From Polaribacter butkevichii (GTDB taxonomy: Bacteria; Bacteroidota; Bacteroidia; Flavobacteriales; Flavobacteriaceae), in contig NZ_CP150661.1 in NCBI RefSeq assembly GCF_038024105.1, positions 2,065,001-2,129,000 of the forward strand: a stretch of 64,000 nucleotides of DNA, given 5' to 3'. How positions within the stretch are numbered: position 1 is the first letter of the stretch; each line of letters begins with the position of its first letter. A model generated the notes under the pieces. That model ran no database searches, had not been told where the DNA came from, and saw only the letters and a program-made list of their open reading frames with translations. Both the position numbers and the translations under genes were made by a program. Shown here piece after piece: positions 34,314 to 43,502 of the stretch.

Positions 34314-37300
34314 ATGAAATTATTCAAATATGCTGTCTTCACGTTACTTTTTTTATTGATTTCCGCTTGTGCAACCATAAAAAAGCAAATTGCAGAAAAT
34401 CAACCTAAGGTAATTAAAAAGGATAGTTCTAAAATTGAACATACTTTTTATTTAATTGGAGATGCAGGAAACTCAACGTTAGAAGAAGATTCACCTGCTT
34501 TAAAATATTTAAACAAGCATATTAAAAACGCTTCAGAAAAGTCAACTTTACTTTTTTTAGGCGATAACGTGTATGAAACGGGTATTCCTAAAAAATCATC
34601 TAAAAACTATCCTTTAGCCAAAAGAAGAATAGAAGCACAAACCAATGTTGCCAAAGAGTTTAAAGGAAACTCCATTTTTATTCCTGGTAATCATGATTGG
34701 TATCATGGTTTAGATGGTCTAAAAAGAGAAGAAAAACTAGTTGAAAAAGCATTGGGAAAATCAGCTTTTTTACCGAATAATGGTTGTCCGTTAGAAAAAG
34801 TTAATATTTCTGATGACATTGTTTTAATTATTGTAGATACACATTGGTATTTAACAAATTGGGACAAGCACCCAACAATAAATGACGACTGTGAAATTAA
34901 AACAAGAACGAAATTTTTTGATGAATTTGAAGGTTTAATAAAAAAAGCAAGAGGAAAAACAACCATTGTAGCGCTGCATCACCCAATGTTTACAAACGGT
35001 TCTCATGGAGGAAAATATTCTTTTAAAAGTCATACAAATCCGTTACCAATTCTAGGTTCTCTTAAAAATTTAATTAGAAAAACATCCGGACTTTCAAATA
35101 CCGACATTCAAAATAAAAAATACAACGAGCTTAGAAAACGCATAATAACGCTTTCTCAAGAAAATGATAAAACTATTTTTGTTTCTGGTCACGATCATAA
35201 TTTACAATACATTGTAGAAGACAATCTTCCGCAAATAGTTAGTGGTTCTGGTTCTAAAACAACACCAACAAAATTATCTGGCAATGCTAAATTTACATAT
35301 GCTGCACAAGGTTTTGCTAAATTAAATATTTACAAAGATGGTTCTTCTAACGTTCGTTTTTATACTGTAAAAGATGATAAAGTTGTTTATGAAACCAACG
35401 TTTTACCAGCAAATGAAAAGAAAAACTACACCACGTTTCCTAAAAGCAACATTACAGAGAAAAAATCTTCTATTTATACCAAAGAAGAAATTGATAAAAG
35501 CGGCGTTTATCGTTTTTTATGGGGAAAGCGTTACAGAAAATATTTTGGTACAGAAGTAAATGCACCAACCGTAAATTTAGACACCCTTTTTGGTGGTTTA
35601 CGACCTGTTAGAAAAGGTGGTGGTCATCAATCTAAATCTTTAAGACTAAAGGATAAAAAAGGAAGAGAATATGTAATGCGTGCCTTGCGTAAAAATGCAG
35701 TACAATATTTACAAGCTGTAGCCTTTAAAGACCAATATATAGAAGGCCAATTTAATGATACGGCTACAGAAGATTTATTAAGTGATGTTTTTACAGGCTC
35801 ACATCCGTATGCGCCTTTTACTATTGGTAAATTATCTGATGCTGTTGGCGTTTATCATACAAATCCGGTTTTATACTACATACCAAAACAAAATAGTTTG
35901 GGGAGTTTTAATACTGAATTTGGTGATGAATTATACATGATAGAAGAACGTGCTTCTTCTGGTCATGGAGACAAAGAAAGCTTTGGTTTTTCTAATGAAT
36001 TAATTAGTACAGACGATTTACTAAAAAAATTAAATAAAAACGAAAACCATATTTTAGATGAAAAATCTTACATAAGAGCGCGTTTATTTGATATGCTAAT
36101 TGGAGATTGGGATAGACATGAAGACCAATGGAGATGGGCTGAATTTGAAGAAGGAGAGCAAACTATTTACAGACCCGTGCCTAGAGATAGAGATCAGGCA
36201 TTTTCTATTTTTGGTGATGGATTTTTATTGAGTGTTGCTACAAAAATAATACCTACTTTACGATTAATGCAATCTTATGAAGAAGAATTAAATAGCCCTA
36301 AATGGTTTAATTTAGAGCCTTATCCTTTAGACATGGCCTTAATTACCACCGCAAATAAAGCCGATTGGGATGCACAAGTAAAGAGGATAACTACACACCT
36401 TACAGATGCAATAATAGACGATGCTTTTACTAATTTTCCTATTGAAGTAAGAGATAAAACAGTAGCAGAAATAAAAACAAAACTACAAGGTAGAAGACGA
36501 AATTTACAGAAAATCTCTGATACTTATTTTGATCATATCAATAAGTTTCAGGTAATAAAAGGAACAAATAAAGATGATTGGTTTGATATTGATAGATTGC
36601 CTAATGGTAAAACAAAAATTACAGGATATCGCATTATAAAAGGAGAAAAAGGTACTGTTTTTCATGAACGAACGTATCACAAATCTAAAACCAAAGAAAT
36701 TTGGATTTATGGTTTAGATGATGATGATCATTTTGTAGTGAAAGGAGAAGATAAAAACTTAATTAAGGTTAGAATTATTGGCGGTCAAAACAATGATGTT
36801 TACAATATTATAAACGGTAAAAAAGTAAAAATTTACGATTACAAATCGAAGAAAAACACGTTTATCACCAATAAAGGAAACAGAAAACTGACGGATGATT
36901 ACGAAACAAATATCTATGATTACAGAAAGCTTAAAAACAATCAATTTTTAATATCACCAACTATTGGCTTTAATCCGGATGATGGTGTAAAAATTGGCGT
37001 TTCTAATATATATACCGCTTATGGCTTTGAGAGAAACCCATTTACATCTCAACACACACTAAATGCAGCATTCTATTTTGCAACAAGCGGTTTTGAATTG
37101 AATTATTCGAGCGAGTTTGCAAACGTTTTTAAGAATTGGAATCTTGGTATAAATGCACGCTTTACGAGTCCTAATTTTGCAATGAATTATTTTGGAATTG
37201 GAAACAACACCATAAACCCAAATGCAAACCATGAAGAAGAGGAGGAAGAATACAATAGAGTTAGAATAAGAGAAATTACGGCAGGTTCTTTTATTCATTG

Positions 37301-38006
37301 GAAAGGAGATTTGGGAGCCAAAATTAAAGTTGGTGTAAATTTGCAAAACTATAAAGTAGAAAAAACAGCCTATAGATTTATAATTAAGGAATTTGATACC
37401 GATAATGATATTTTTAAAAACCAACAATTTATAAATACCGAGGCGAGTTATCTTTTTGAAAATGCAGATAACAATGCCTACCCAACAATGGGGATGAAAA
37501 CATCTTTAAAAGTAGGTTATACTTCTAACTTAAATAATAACAATAACTTTGGGTATTTAGTTCCTGCTGTTTCTTTTGATCACAAATTAGTTTCTAGCGG
37601 AAAATTAGTATTTGCTACCAAAGCAAAAAGTCATTTTAATTTTGGAGATTCTTATGAGTTTTATCAAGCAGCAAGTATTGGTGGTAATGATGGTTTAAGA
37701 GGATTTAGAAACCAACGATTTACGGGTAAAAATTCGTTTTATCAATCTACAGATGTCCGTTTACTTTTAAACAAAGTTAAAACAAGTTTAGCACCTTTAA
37801 ATATTGGTATTTATAGTGGTTTTGATTACGGTAGAATTTGGGGACAACAAAACAATACAACAAACCTAGAGCGTAATAAAGATTGGAATACTTCTTACGG
37901 AGGTGGCGTTTTCTTTAATGCTGCGAACATGTTAGTAGCAAATATTGCTGCATTTAATAGTGATGATGGCTTTAGAGTAACCGTTAATTTAGGATTCAAT
38001 TTTTAA
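34314..38006 (+). CDS. Outer-membrane metallophosphoesterase with kinase-like central domain and C-terminal beta-barrel
   Basis: A 1230-residue lipoprotein (LLISAC, Cys19). Residues 43-360 form a calcineurin-like phosphoesterase with all five metal motifs: IGDAGNS (Asp50), LGDNVYETG, PGNHDWYHG, ALHHPMF and SGHDHNLQ. Residues about 430-720 hold REYVMRALRK, then RLFDMLIGDWDRHEDQWRW (near 590-610) and PVPRDRDQAF (near 620-630), which resemble the ATP-site Lys, the catalytic DRH loop and the metal-binding Asp of Fam20C/HipA-type kinases. The last 350 or so residues are an Omp85-like barrel (GGNDGLRGFRNQRFTG, final strand FRVTVNLGFNF). Phosphoesterase and barrel are firm; the kinase-like reading is my inference. 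The enzyme domains may sit on the periplasmic or the cell-surface side. Confidence 0.85.
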   Translation: MKLFKYAVFTLLFLLISACATIKKQIAENQPKVIKKDSSKIEHTFYLIGDAGNSTLEEDSPALKYLNKHIKNASEKSTLLFLGDNVYETGIPKKSSKNYPLAKRRIEAQTNVAKEFKGNSIFIPGNHDWYHGLDGLKREEKLVEKALGKSAFLPNNGCPLEKVNISDDIVLIIVDTHWYLTNWDKHPTINDDCEIKTRTKFFDEFEGLIKKARGKTTIVALHHPMFTNGSHGGKYSFKSHTNPLPILGSLKNLIRKTSGLSNTDIQNKKYNELRKRIITLSQENDKTIFVSGHDHNLQYIVEDNLPQIVSGSGSKTTPTKLSGNAKFTYAAQGFAKLNIYKDGSSNVRFYTVKDDKVVYETNVLPANEKKNYTTFPKSNITEKKSSIYTKEEIDKSGVYRFLWGKRYRKYFGTEVNAPTVNLDTLFGGLRPVRKGGGHQSKSLRLKDKKGREYVMRALRKNAVQYLQAVAFKDQYIEGQFNDTATEDLLSDVFTGSHPYAPFTIGKLSDAVGVYHTNPVLYYIPKQNSLGSFNTEFGDELYMIEERASSGHGDKESFGFSNELISTDDLLKKLNKNENHILDEKSYIRARLFDMLIGDWDRHEDQWRWAEFEEGEQTIYRPVPRDRDQAFSIFGDGFLLSVATKIIPTLRLMQSYEEELNSPKWFNLEPYPLDMALITTANKADWDAQVKRITTHLTDAIIDDAFTNFPIEVRDKTVAEIKTKLQGRRRNLQKISDTYFDHINKFQVIKGTNKDDWFDIDRLPNGKTKITGYRIIKGEKGTVFHERTYHKSKTKEIWIYGLDDDDHFVVKGEDKNLIKVRIIGGQNNDVYNIINGKKVKIYDYKSKKNTFITNKGNRKLTDDYETNIYDYRKLKNNQFLISPTIGFNPDDGVKIGVSNIYTAYGFERNPFTSQHTLNAAFYFATSGFELNYSSEFANVFKNWNLGINARFTSPNFAMNYFGIGNNTINPNANHEEEEEEYNRVRIREITAGSFIHWKGDLGAKIKVGVNLQNYKVEKTAYRFIIKEFDTDNDIFKNQQFINTEASYLFENADNNAYPTMGMKTSLKVGYTSNLNNNNNFGYLVPAVSFDHKLVSSGKLVFATKAKSHFNFGDSYEFYQAASIGGNDGLRGFRNQRFTGKNSFYQSTDVRLLLNKVKTSLAPLNIGIYSGFDYGRIWGQQNNTTNLERNKDWNTSYGGGVFFNAANMLVANIAAFNSDDGFRVTVNLGFNF

Positions 38007-38012
38007 CAAACT

Positions 38013-38387
38013 ATGGATAAAATAGCATTAATTTCAGGAGCAATTTTTGGACTAACAGCCGTAATTTTTGGTGCATTTGGTGCACACCTTTTAAAGAAAA
38101 AATTAAATACAGAGCAATTACAAAGTTTTGAAACAGGTGTAAAATACCAAATGTATCATGCAATCGTTTTACTTGTTTTAGGTTTTCAATTAAACCAACA
38201 ACTCACTTTAGACAACTACATTGTTTACTTCTTTATCATTGGAATCCTTTTATTTTCATTTTCTATTTATGGACTCGTTCTTTCATCTGCCAATAATAAA
38301 AAGCTGAAATTTTTAGGCCCAATTACACCTTTAGGTGGTTTGTGTTTAGTATTGGCTTGGGGATTGTTAATTTATAGATTTATATAA
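38013..38387 (+). CDS. DUF423 family membrane protein
   Basis: A 124-residue protein with four predicted helices and the DUF423 landmarks GAIFGLTAVIFGAFGAHLLK, FETGVKYQMYHAIVLL and FLGPITPLGGLCLVLAWGLL. Function unknown. It starts 6 bases after the preceding gene, so it is likely cotranscribed, and is followed by a terminator. Confidence 0.9.
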   Translation: MDKIALISGAIFGLTAVIFGAFGAHLLKKKLNTEQLQSFETGVKYQMYHAIVLLVLGFQLNQQLTLDNYIVYFFIIGILLFSFSIYGLVLSSANNKKLKFLGPITPLGGLCLVLAWGLLIYRFI

Positions 38388-38394
38388 GCAATAA

Positions 38395-38432
38395 AAAAAT
38401 AGCTGTAAACCTATTTATTTTCAGCTATTTTT
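38395..38432 (+). terminator. Terminator after the DUF423 gene
   Basis: AAAAATAGCTG (38395-38405) pairs with CAGCTATTTTT (38422-38432); loop of 16 bases; the stem ends in a T run. Confidence 0.65.
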
Positions 38433-38546
38433 ATAAATTGATTACCTATAAAATTAAAATACAAACAGAAGAAAAAATATAGAACTATATAGAAAAAAGA
38501 GTAATAATTCTAACCTATAATATTTTAGATATTTCATCTTAAAGAA

Positions 38547-38864
38547 TTAAAGTACAGTAGATAGTTTTATTGTTTTTCCGCACTGTTTAGAAGTTATTTT
38601 AAAAATAACTTTACCTTTTTTTCCTTTACTAGCCCAACAAACTTCTTTACCAACATTGCAACCAATACTTGTACTAGAACCTTTATTTAAAGACACAAAA
38701 CCAGTACCTGTATAAATACTTACTTTGTTTTTTGTATCATTTATTAATTTAAAACTACTACCAATTACAACCTCTATTTTAGGTTGGTTTTCTTTTGAAT
38801 TCATCTTGGTTTCCGTAAAAAATAAGAAGGAAAAAAGACTAAATGCTAAAACGAATACTTTCAT
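38547..38864 (-). CDS. Small secreted protein of unknown function
   Basis: A 105-residue protein with an N-terminal signal peptide (FVLAFSLFSFLFFTETK) and a beta-rich remainder: KLINDTKNKVSIYTGTGFVSLNKGSS, and three Cys (IGCNVGKEVCW, KQCGK). Upstream, TATATTTA around 38896 resembles a -7 box. No family recognised. It lies apart from its neighbours by over 100 bases on each side. Confidence 0.6.
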   Translation of the reverse strand: MKVFVLAFSLFSFLFFTETKMNSKENQPKIEVVIGSSFKLINDTKNKVSIYTGTGFVSLNKGSSTSIGCNVGKEVCWASKGKKGKVIFKITSKQCGKTIKLSTVL

Positions 38865-38968
38865 AACTTTTATTTTTTTTATTATACCCTAAATATAATA
38901 GTATCAACAAAAAGACAAAGTAAACTATTTCCGAAAGGTAGTTTTTACCTTCTGAAATACAAATAACA

Positions 38969-39814
38969 TTACAATTTCAACTCATAAAAATTTCCACCAA
39001 CGCCATGTGCTTTTTCATCAGTAATTAACAAGGTGTTATTATTTTTAAAAGTAATTCCTTCTTTCTGAGAAGCATAATTTAAAGGAATCTTAGTTAATTT
39101 TCCTGATAAAAAATCATCGTTTTTATACTCTGAAAAAAGAAGAACATAAGAGGGCGATAATAAAGCTACTTTGCTCCCATCATTAGAAATATCTGCAGAA
39201 GTTATCCAACAATCCATCTCATCACAACTATTAAAATCAGAGATAAATTGAGCTTCATGTTCACCTTCCTTGGCAGGAATTTTATATAAAGAAGTTTTTC
39301 CGAATTTACTTTTTACTCTACTTTTTGTAAAAACGTAGAGCGAGTTCTTATAGTAAAAGAAAGATTCTGCATCAAAAAAAAGTTGCTTCTTTTTGGGCGG
39401 AAATTTTGTTTGATTTGGGTAGTAAAACTTAATCTTCTCTACTTTTACTTTTTTACCACTTGTTAAATCTTCATGGTTGACTTTAAGAATAACCAAGTTC
39501 TTTCTTTTGCTATCATTGTTTCCAAAATCACCTATATAAAGGTTTCCATCTTCATCAGAAGTTAAATCTTCCCAATCGTTATTTTTTTCTTTTATAGTAA
39601 GTTCTTTTTCGATTTTCCCTGTATCAGAAACCCCATAAATTTTAGGCTTATTTCCGCCATCATTCAGCATCCAAATTAAGTTAGAATTGGCAACAACTTC
39701 TGTACCCGACACTTCTTCTAAGTCTTTAGATAAATCTGAAATAAGCTTTAAACTACCAAAATTCTGACAAGAAACAGAGAGTAAGAAACTAAAAACGATA
39801 ACTATTTTTTTCAT
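38969..39814 (-). CDS. Beta-propeller-like lipoprotein (SdiA-regulated/phytase-like fold possible)
   Basis: A 281-residue lipoprotein (MKKIVIVFSFLLSVSC; start 39814, since the ATG at 39838 would add residues before the signal). Strand-rich motifs SGTEVVANSNLIWMLNDGG, DWEDLTSDEDGNLYIGDFGNN, FFDAESFFYY and LITDEKAHGVGGN look like propeller blades with acidic loops. The exact family is uncertain. Confidence 0.65.
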   Translation of the reverse strand: MKKIVIVFSFLLSVSCQNFGSLKLISDLSKDLEEVSGTEVVANSNLIWMLNDGGNKPKIYGVSDTGKIEKELTIKEKNNDWEDLTSDEDGNLYIGDFGNNDSKRKNLVILKVNHEDLTSGKKVKVEKIKFYYPNQTKFPPKKKQLFFDAESFFYYKNSLYVFTKSRVKSKFGKTSLYKIPAKEGEHEAQFISDFNSCDEMDCWITSADISNDGSKVALLSPSYVLLFSEYKNDDFLSGKLTKIPLNYASQKEGITFKNNNTLLITDEKAHGVGGNFYELKL

Positions 39815-39843
39815 AAAGAACCTTTTGTGTGTTAACAAACAAG

Positions 39844-39872
39844 CCCTTCTAGTTTTAGTAAAACTAGAAGGG
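39844..39872. terminator. Strong hairpin between the TPM gene and the propeller lipoprotein
   Basis: CCCTTCTAGTTTT (39844-39856) and AAAACTAGAAGGG (39860-39872) form a perfect 13-base stem with a 3-base loop. It lies downstream of the minus-strand TPM gene, and a T-rich stretch follows on that strand. Confidence 0.75.
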
Positions 39873-39938
39873 ACTCATTTTTAATTTTATTTTTATGTAC
39901 TATGAATTTTATTTCTAAAAAAGTAAAAGACCTGTTTA

Positions 39939-40784
39939 TTACCAGCCTCCAGAAGCGCCACCTCCACCAAAACTACCGCCACCGAATCCGCCACCAAAGC
40001 CACCGCCGCCGAAACTTCCTCCTCCAGAAGAACCTCCAAAACCGCCGCCGCCAAAGCTTCCGCCACCTCTACCTGCATTACTTAAAATAATGGCATCGAA
40101 AATAGTATCTGCAATAGAACCTCTTCTAAAACCTCTACCACCACTTCCGTTATTTTTATTTCCTCTAGAAATTAAAATAAAAAAGATAATAATGATTATG
40201 ATAAAAATGATAATTCCAGGATCAAACCCATCCGCTTCTTTTTGGCGAGTTCCTTTAAACTCTCCGTTTAAAGTTTTAAAAATATAATCAGCCCCTTTAT
40301 CTAAACCACTATAAAAATCTCCCTTTTTAAACTCCGGGATTATAACTCTATCTATAATTCTTTTCGATTGAAAATCGGTTAATAAATGTTCTGTACCTCT
40401 ACCTGCTTGAATGGCAATTTTTTTATCATTCTGAGCCAACAATATTAAAACACCATTGTCTTTTGCTGCATCTCCTATCCCCCATTTCTCACCCCAATTT
40501 GCGGCTAAATAACTAATATTTTCACCTTCGGTGGATGCAATGATAGCAATTACCATTTGAGTAGACGTAGTGTCTGAATAACGTACTAATTTACTTTCTA
40601 AACTCGTTTTTTGATTCGGAGTAAGCAACCCAACATAATCATAAACACTTGTTTGAAATTTAGGCGTTTCTGGAATTTTAAATCCTTGAGAAAAAAGATT
40701 TAATGTGCATAAAAAAACAAGTAAAGTAAATGCCTTTTTAGTAGAAACTGAAAATCGAAAACTGAAAACTTTTTTTAAATTCAT
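39939..40784 (-). CDS. TPM-domain protein with signal peptide, TM helix and Gly-rich tail
   Basis: A 281-residue protein. Signal-like helix at about 18-33 (FTLLVFLCTLNLFSQG). TPM domain at about 40-180: VYDYVGLLTPNQK, STQMVIAIIAST, WGEKWGIGDAAKDNGVLILLA, IAIQAGRGTEHLL. A TM helix (IIIFIIIIIIFFILI) is near 200, and a tail of about 60 residues is almost entirely Gly, Ser and Phe in GGGSFGGGGFGG repeats. The family is linked to photosystem repair in plants and to membrane stress in bacteria. It overlaps the next TPM gene (ATGA) in a LemA-TPM-TPM operon. Confidence 0.9.
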   Translation of the reverse strand: MNLKKVFSFRFSVSTKKAFTLLVFLCTLNLFSQGFKIPETPKFQTSVYDYVGLLTPNQKTSLESKLVRYSDTTSTQMVIAIIASTEGENISYLAANWGEKWGIGDAAKDNGVLILLAQNDKKIAIQAGRGTEHLLTDFQSKRIIDRVIIPEFKKGDFYSGLDKGADYIFKTLNGEFKGTRQKEADGFDPGIIIFIIIIIIFFILISRGNKNNGSGGRGFRRGSIADTIFDAIILSNAGRGGGSFGGGGFGGSSGGGSFGGGGFGGGFGGGSFGGGGASGGW

Positions 40785-41218
40785 CCTTTAGAAATCTCAT
40801 TAGAAAGTTCATTTTCATCATCAATTTGCCAAGGAAAATGGGTTTGTAATTCTTCTCCGGCTTTTAAGATTCCATCTACAATTCCTTGTTTAAAATCCCC
40901 CTTTTTAAAATGATTTTGCATCACATCTTTTGTGGTATTCCAAAAATCTGTAGGAACTACTTTATTAATTCCTTTATCTCCATAAATAACAAATTTTTTA
41001 TCTTTTACGGCAACATAAATTAACACTGCATTATCATCTTTGGTATTGTTCATTTTTAACAGATGAAATACTTCTAACGCTCGTTTATCGTGCTCCATCT
41101 CTGTGGAAGCTTCAATATGTACTCTAATTTCGCCAGAAGTATTTTTCTCTGCAACTCTAATCGCAGAAATAATTTCTTGTTCTTCTTCTGGAGAAAGAAA
41201 TGCTTCTACCTTAGACAT
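40781..41218 (-). CDS. Cytoplasmic TPM-domain protein
   Basis: A 145-residue protein without signal peptide. It has FLSPEEEQEIISAIRVAEKNTSGEIRVHIE, KMNNTKDDNAVLIYVAVKDKKFVIYGDKGI and FKKGDFKQGIVDGI, the TPM fold in shortened form. It is the middle gene of the LemA operon, separated by 5 bases from lemA and overlapping the larger TPM gene by 4 bases. Confidence 0.88.
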   Translation of the reverse strand: MSKVEAFLSPEEEQEIISAIRVAEKNTSGEIRVHIEASTEMEHDKRALEVFHLLKMNNTKDDNAVLIYVAVKDKKFVIYGDKGINKVVPTDFWNTTKDVMQNHFKKGDFKQGIVDGILKAGEELQTHFPWQIDDENELSNEISKG

Positions 41219-41223
41219 TTTTC

Positions 41224-41832
41224 TTATTTTTTCTTGTTAAAATCAAAGTTTACATCAGGTGCATTTTCTGATCCTGGATTTGCTTTATAACGATCCATTT
41301 CATCAAAATTAAACATACCTGCTAAAACAGAGTTTGGAAATACTTTGATGTGTTTGTTATAGTTATTTACACCTTCATTAAAACGATCTCTAGCAACGTT
41401 AATTCTATTTTCAGTTCCTTCTAATTGACTTTGTAACTCTAAGAAGTTTGCGTTTGCTTTTAATTCTGGATAACGTTCTACAGAAACTAATAATTTAGAA
41501 AGTGCTCCACTCATACCCGCTTGCGCTTGTTGAAATTGTGCCATTTTTTCTGGTGTTAAATCGCCTGCATTTATATTTACAGAAGTTGCTTTTGCTCTTG
41601 CATTAATAACATCTGTTAATGTTTCTTTTTCAAAATCTGCCGCTCCTTGTACTGTTTTTACTAGGTTACCAATTAAATCGTTTCTACGTTGGTAAGCACT
41701 TTCTACATTAGACCACGTTGTTTTTGCATCTTCCTGTAAAACAACAGCTTCGTTATTAAAATTTTTACCCCAATTGTAAAGTCCGAAAACAATTACCAAT
41801 ATTACTATTACCGGAATTAACCATTTTTTCAT
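41224..41832 (-). CDS. lemA: LemA family protein
   Basis: A 202-residue protein. One N-terminal helix (WLIPVIVILVIVFGLYNW) is followed by a helical bundle with the LemA signatures SAYQRRNDLIGNLVKTVQGAADFEKE (near 45-70), VSVERYPELKANANFLELQSQLEGTENRI and ARDRFNEGVNNYN. It is paired with TPM-domain genes, as in many Bacteroidota. First gene of the operon; TAATTTTG at 41872-41879 on the minus strand could be its promoter box. Confidence 0.93.
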   Translation of the reverse strand: MKKWLIPVIVILVIVFGLYNWGKNFNNEAVVLQEDAKTTWSNVESAYQRRNDLIGNLVKTVQGAADFEKETLTDVINARAKATSVNINAGDLTPEKMAQFQQAQAGMSGALSKLLVSVERYPELKANANFLELQSQLEGTENRINVARDRFNEGVNNYNKHIKVFPNSVLAGMFNFDEMDRYKANPGSENAPDVNFDFNKKK

Positions 41833-41871
41833 AATTTCTATTTTTTAATTTTTGATTGATTTTTTGTTTCA

Positions 41872-41879
41872 CAAAATTA
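41872..41879 (-). promoter_or_regulatory. TAnnTTTG -7 box of the lemA operon
   Basis: On the minus strand TAATTTTG lies 39 bases before the lemA start. Confidence 0.45.
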
Positions 41880-41949
41880 CCGAATATTCTTGACAATGTA
41901 AAGGATATCGGCACCTATCAATTTATTAGACACGCAAATAAAAGAAATG

Positions 41950-42279
41950 TTACAATTGATTTTTAATTTTAATCAATTCTGCCTTTACACTTTCTAATCT
42001 ATTAATAATATCTTGATTATGGATGGTAGATTCTGGATTTTGCTTTAGTTTTTGTTTTGCACCTTCTAAAGTAAAACCGCGTTCTTTAACCAAGCTAAAT
42101 ATCAATTTAAAATTTTTAATATCTTCTTGTGTAAACAATCGATTTCCTTTGGCATTTTTTTTAGGTTTGATAATATCAAACTCTTTTTCCCAAAAACGAA
42201 TTAAAGAAGTATTTACGTTAAACGCCTTAGCAACTTCACCTATTTTATAATACCTTTTTTCTGGTAAGTCTATGTGCAT
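41950..42279 (-). CDS. MerR-family transcriptional regulator
   Basis: A 109-residue protein. The MerR winged helix-turn-helix is complete: YYKIGEVAKAFNVNTSLIRFWE (residues 10-31), then NRLFTQEDIKNFKLI. A short helix follows, but there is no effector-binding domain and no Cys for metal sensing, so this is the small MerR type common in Bacteroidota. It lies downstream of the M23 peptidase gene on the same strand with a 94-base gap. Target unknown. Confidence 0.9.
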   Translation of the reverse strand: MHIDLPEKRYYKIGEVAKAFNVNTSLIRFWEKEFDIIKPKKNAKGNRLFTQEDIKNFKLIFSLVKERGFTLEGAKQKLKQNPESTIHNQDIINRLESVKAELIKIKNQL

Positions 42280-42373
42280 TTTTTATTTTGTAATTGTTTA
42301 ACTGTATATAAGTGTAATTGTTAAGTTATGTCTTCATTTTAAACATTTAAACGATGTAACAATTACACAATTT

Positions 42374-43342
42374 TTAGTCGTAAGATTGCCCTTCTTCTTC
42401 CGCAGCTTTTTGCATTGCAGCAAACTCTTCTGGCGTTAAGTCTCCGTAATAAAAGTTAATAGGGTTTACAGCTCTATCATTCTTATGAACCTCATAATGT
42501 AAATGTGCAGATACAGAACGCCCTGTGTTACCAACGTATCCTATTAAATCTCCTCGTTTTACCTTATCACCTTTTCTTGCTTTTATTTTACTCATGTGTG
42601 CATAAATAGTTTTATACCCATAACCATGATCTATATAAACCACATTACCAAAAGTTGCACTTCTTTCTGATCTAATTACATCACCATTACCAGAAGCAAA
42701 AATTGGCGTTCCTACTGGTGCCGTAAAATCCATTCCTTTATGGAATTTTCTAATTTTTAAGATTGGATGCATTCTCCATTTATACCCAGAAGCCATTCTT
42801 GTTAAATCTTGTAATTTAACAGGTAAAATTGCAGGTATTGAAGCTAACATTTTTTCTTTTTCTTTAGCCAAACCTACTATCTCATCTAAAGATTTAGATT
42901 GCACCACCAATTGTTTAGAAAGTACATCGATATCTTTTGTTAACTTAGTTATCATGGTAGAATTATCAAAACCATCTAAATACTTGTATCTATTAACTCC
43001 ACCAAAACCCGCTTTTCTTTGTTCATCAGAAATAGGATTTGCTTCAAAATAGGTTCTATAAATATTATTATCTCTTTCTTGTAGTTGTGCCAAAATAGAA
43101 GAGCTCTCTTCCATTCGTTTAGAAAGCAACTCGTAATGCAACTTTAAATTTTCTAATTCTCTTTTTTGAGAACGCTCTCTTGGCGACATTATAAACTGAC
43201 TTAAAATAATAAAACCAAAGAAAGCTGTTAAAACGACAGCTAATACCCCAAAAATAGATTTCTTGTAGTAATCACCCTTATTTACAGCAATTTTCCTGTA
43301 AGAAAGTGTGTCTGCATCGTAATAATATTTTACTTTTGCCAT
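42374..43342 (-). CDS. M23 family metallopeptidase (LytM domain)
   Basis: A 322-residue cell-wall endopeptidase. One TM helix at about 31-52 (IFGVLAVVLTAFFGFIILSQF) is followed by a coiled coil (about 60-95) and a linker, then the LytM domain with MASGYKWRMHPI, HKGMDF (zinc His and Asp), YIDHGYGYKTIYAHMS and HLHYEVH (HxH). All zinc residues are present, so it should be active on peptidoglycan cross-links. It is anchored in the inner membrane and divergent from alaS. Confidence 0.92.
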   Translation of the reverse strand: MAKVKYYYDADTLSYRKIAVNKGDYYKKSIFGVLAVVLTAFFGFIILSQFIMSPRERSQKRELENLKLHYELLSKRMEESSSILAQLQERDNNIYRTYFEANPISDEQRKAGFGGVNRYKYLDGFDNSTMITKLTKDIDVLSKQLVVQSKSLDEIVGLAKEKEKMLASIPAILPVKLQDLTRMASGYKWRMHPILKIRKFHKGMDFTAPVGTPIFASGNGDVIRSERSATFGNVVYIDHGYGYKTIYAHMSKIKARKGDKVKRGDLIGYVGNTGRSVSAHLHYEVHKNDRAVNPINFYYGDLTPEEFAAMQKAAEEEGQSYD

Positions 43343-43502
43343 AATGCTAAATATACTATTTTTGTTCTGTAACGAGAGTTTTATATTTAAAACTCGTTTT
43401 TATTAAGTTACGAATTTACAAAATGTTTTACAACTGCTTTTTATTCGCAGTTTTTTTTAAAATAATTTAACATAATCCAACTTGTTGGAAACTTCTTTTT
43501 AT

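Noticed and set aside
39893..40287. Short frames on both strands across the Gly-rich tail
   Set aside because: They arise from the GGN-rich repeat of the TPM gene read in other frames.
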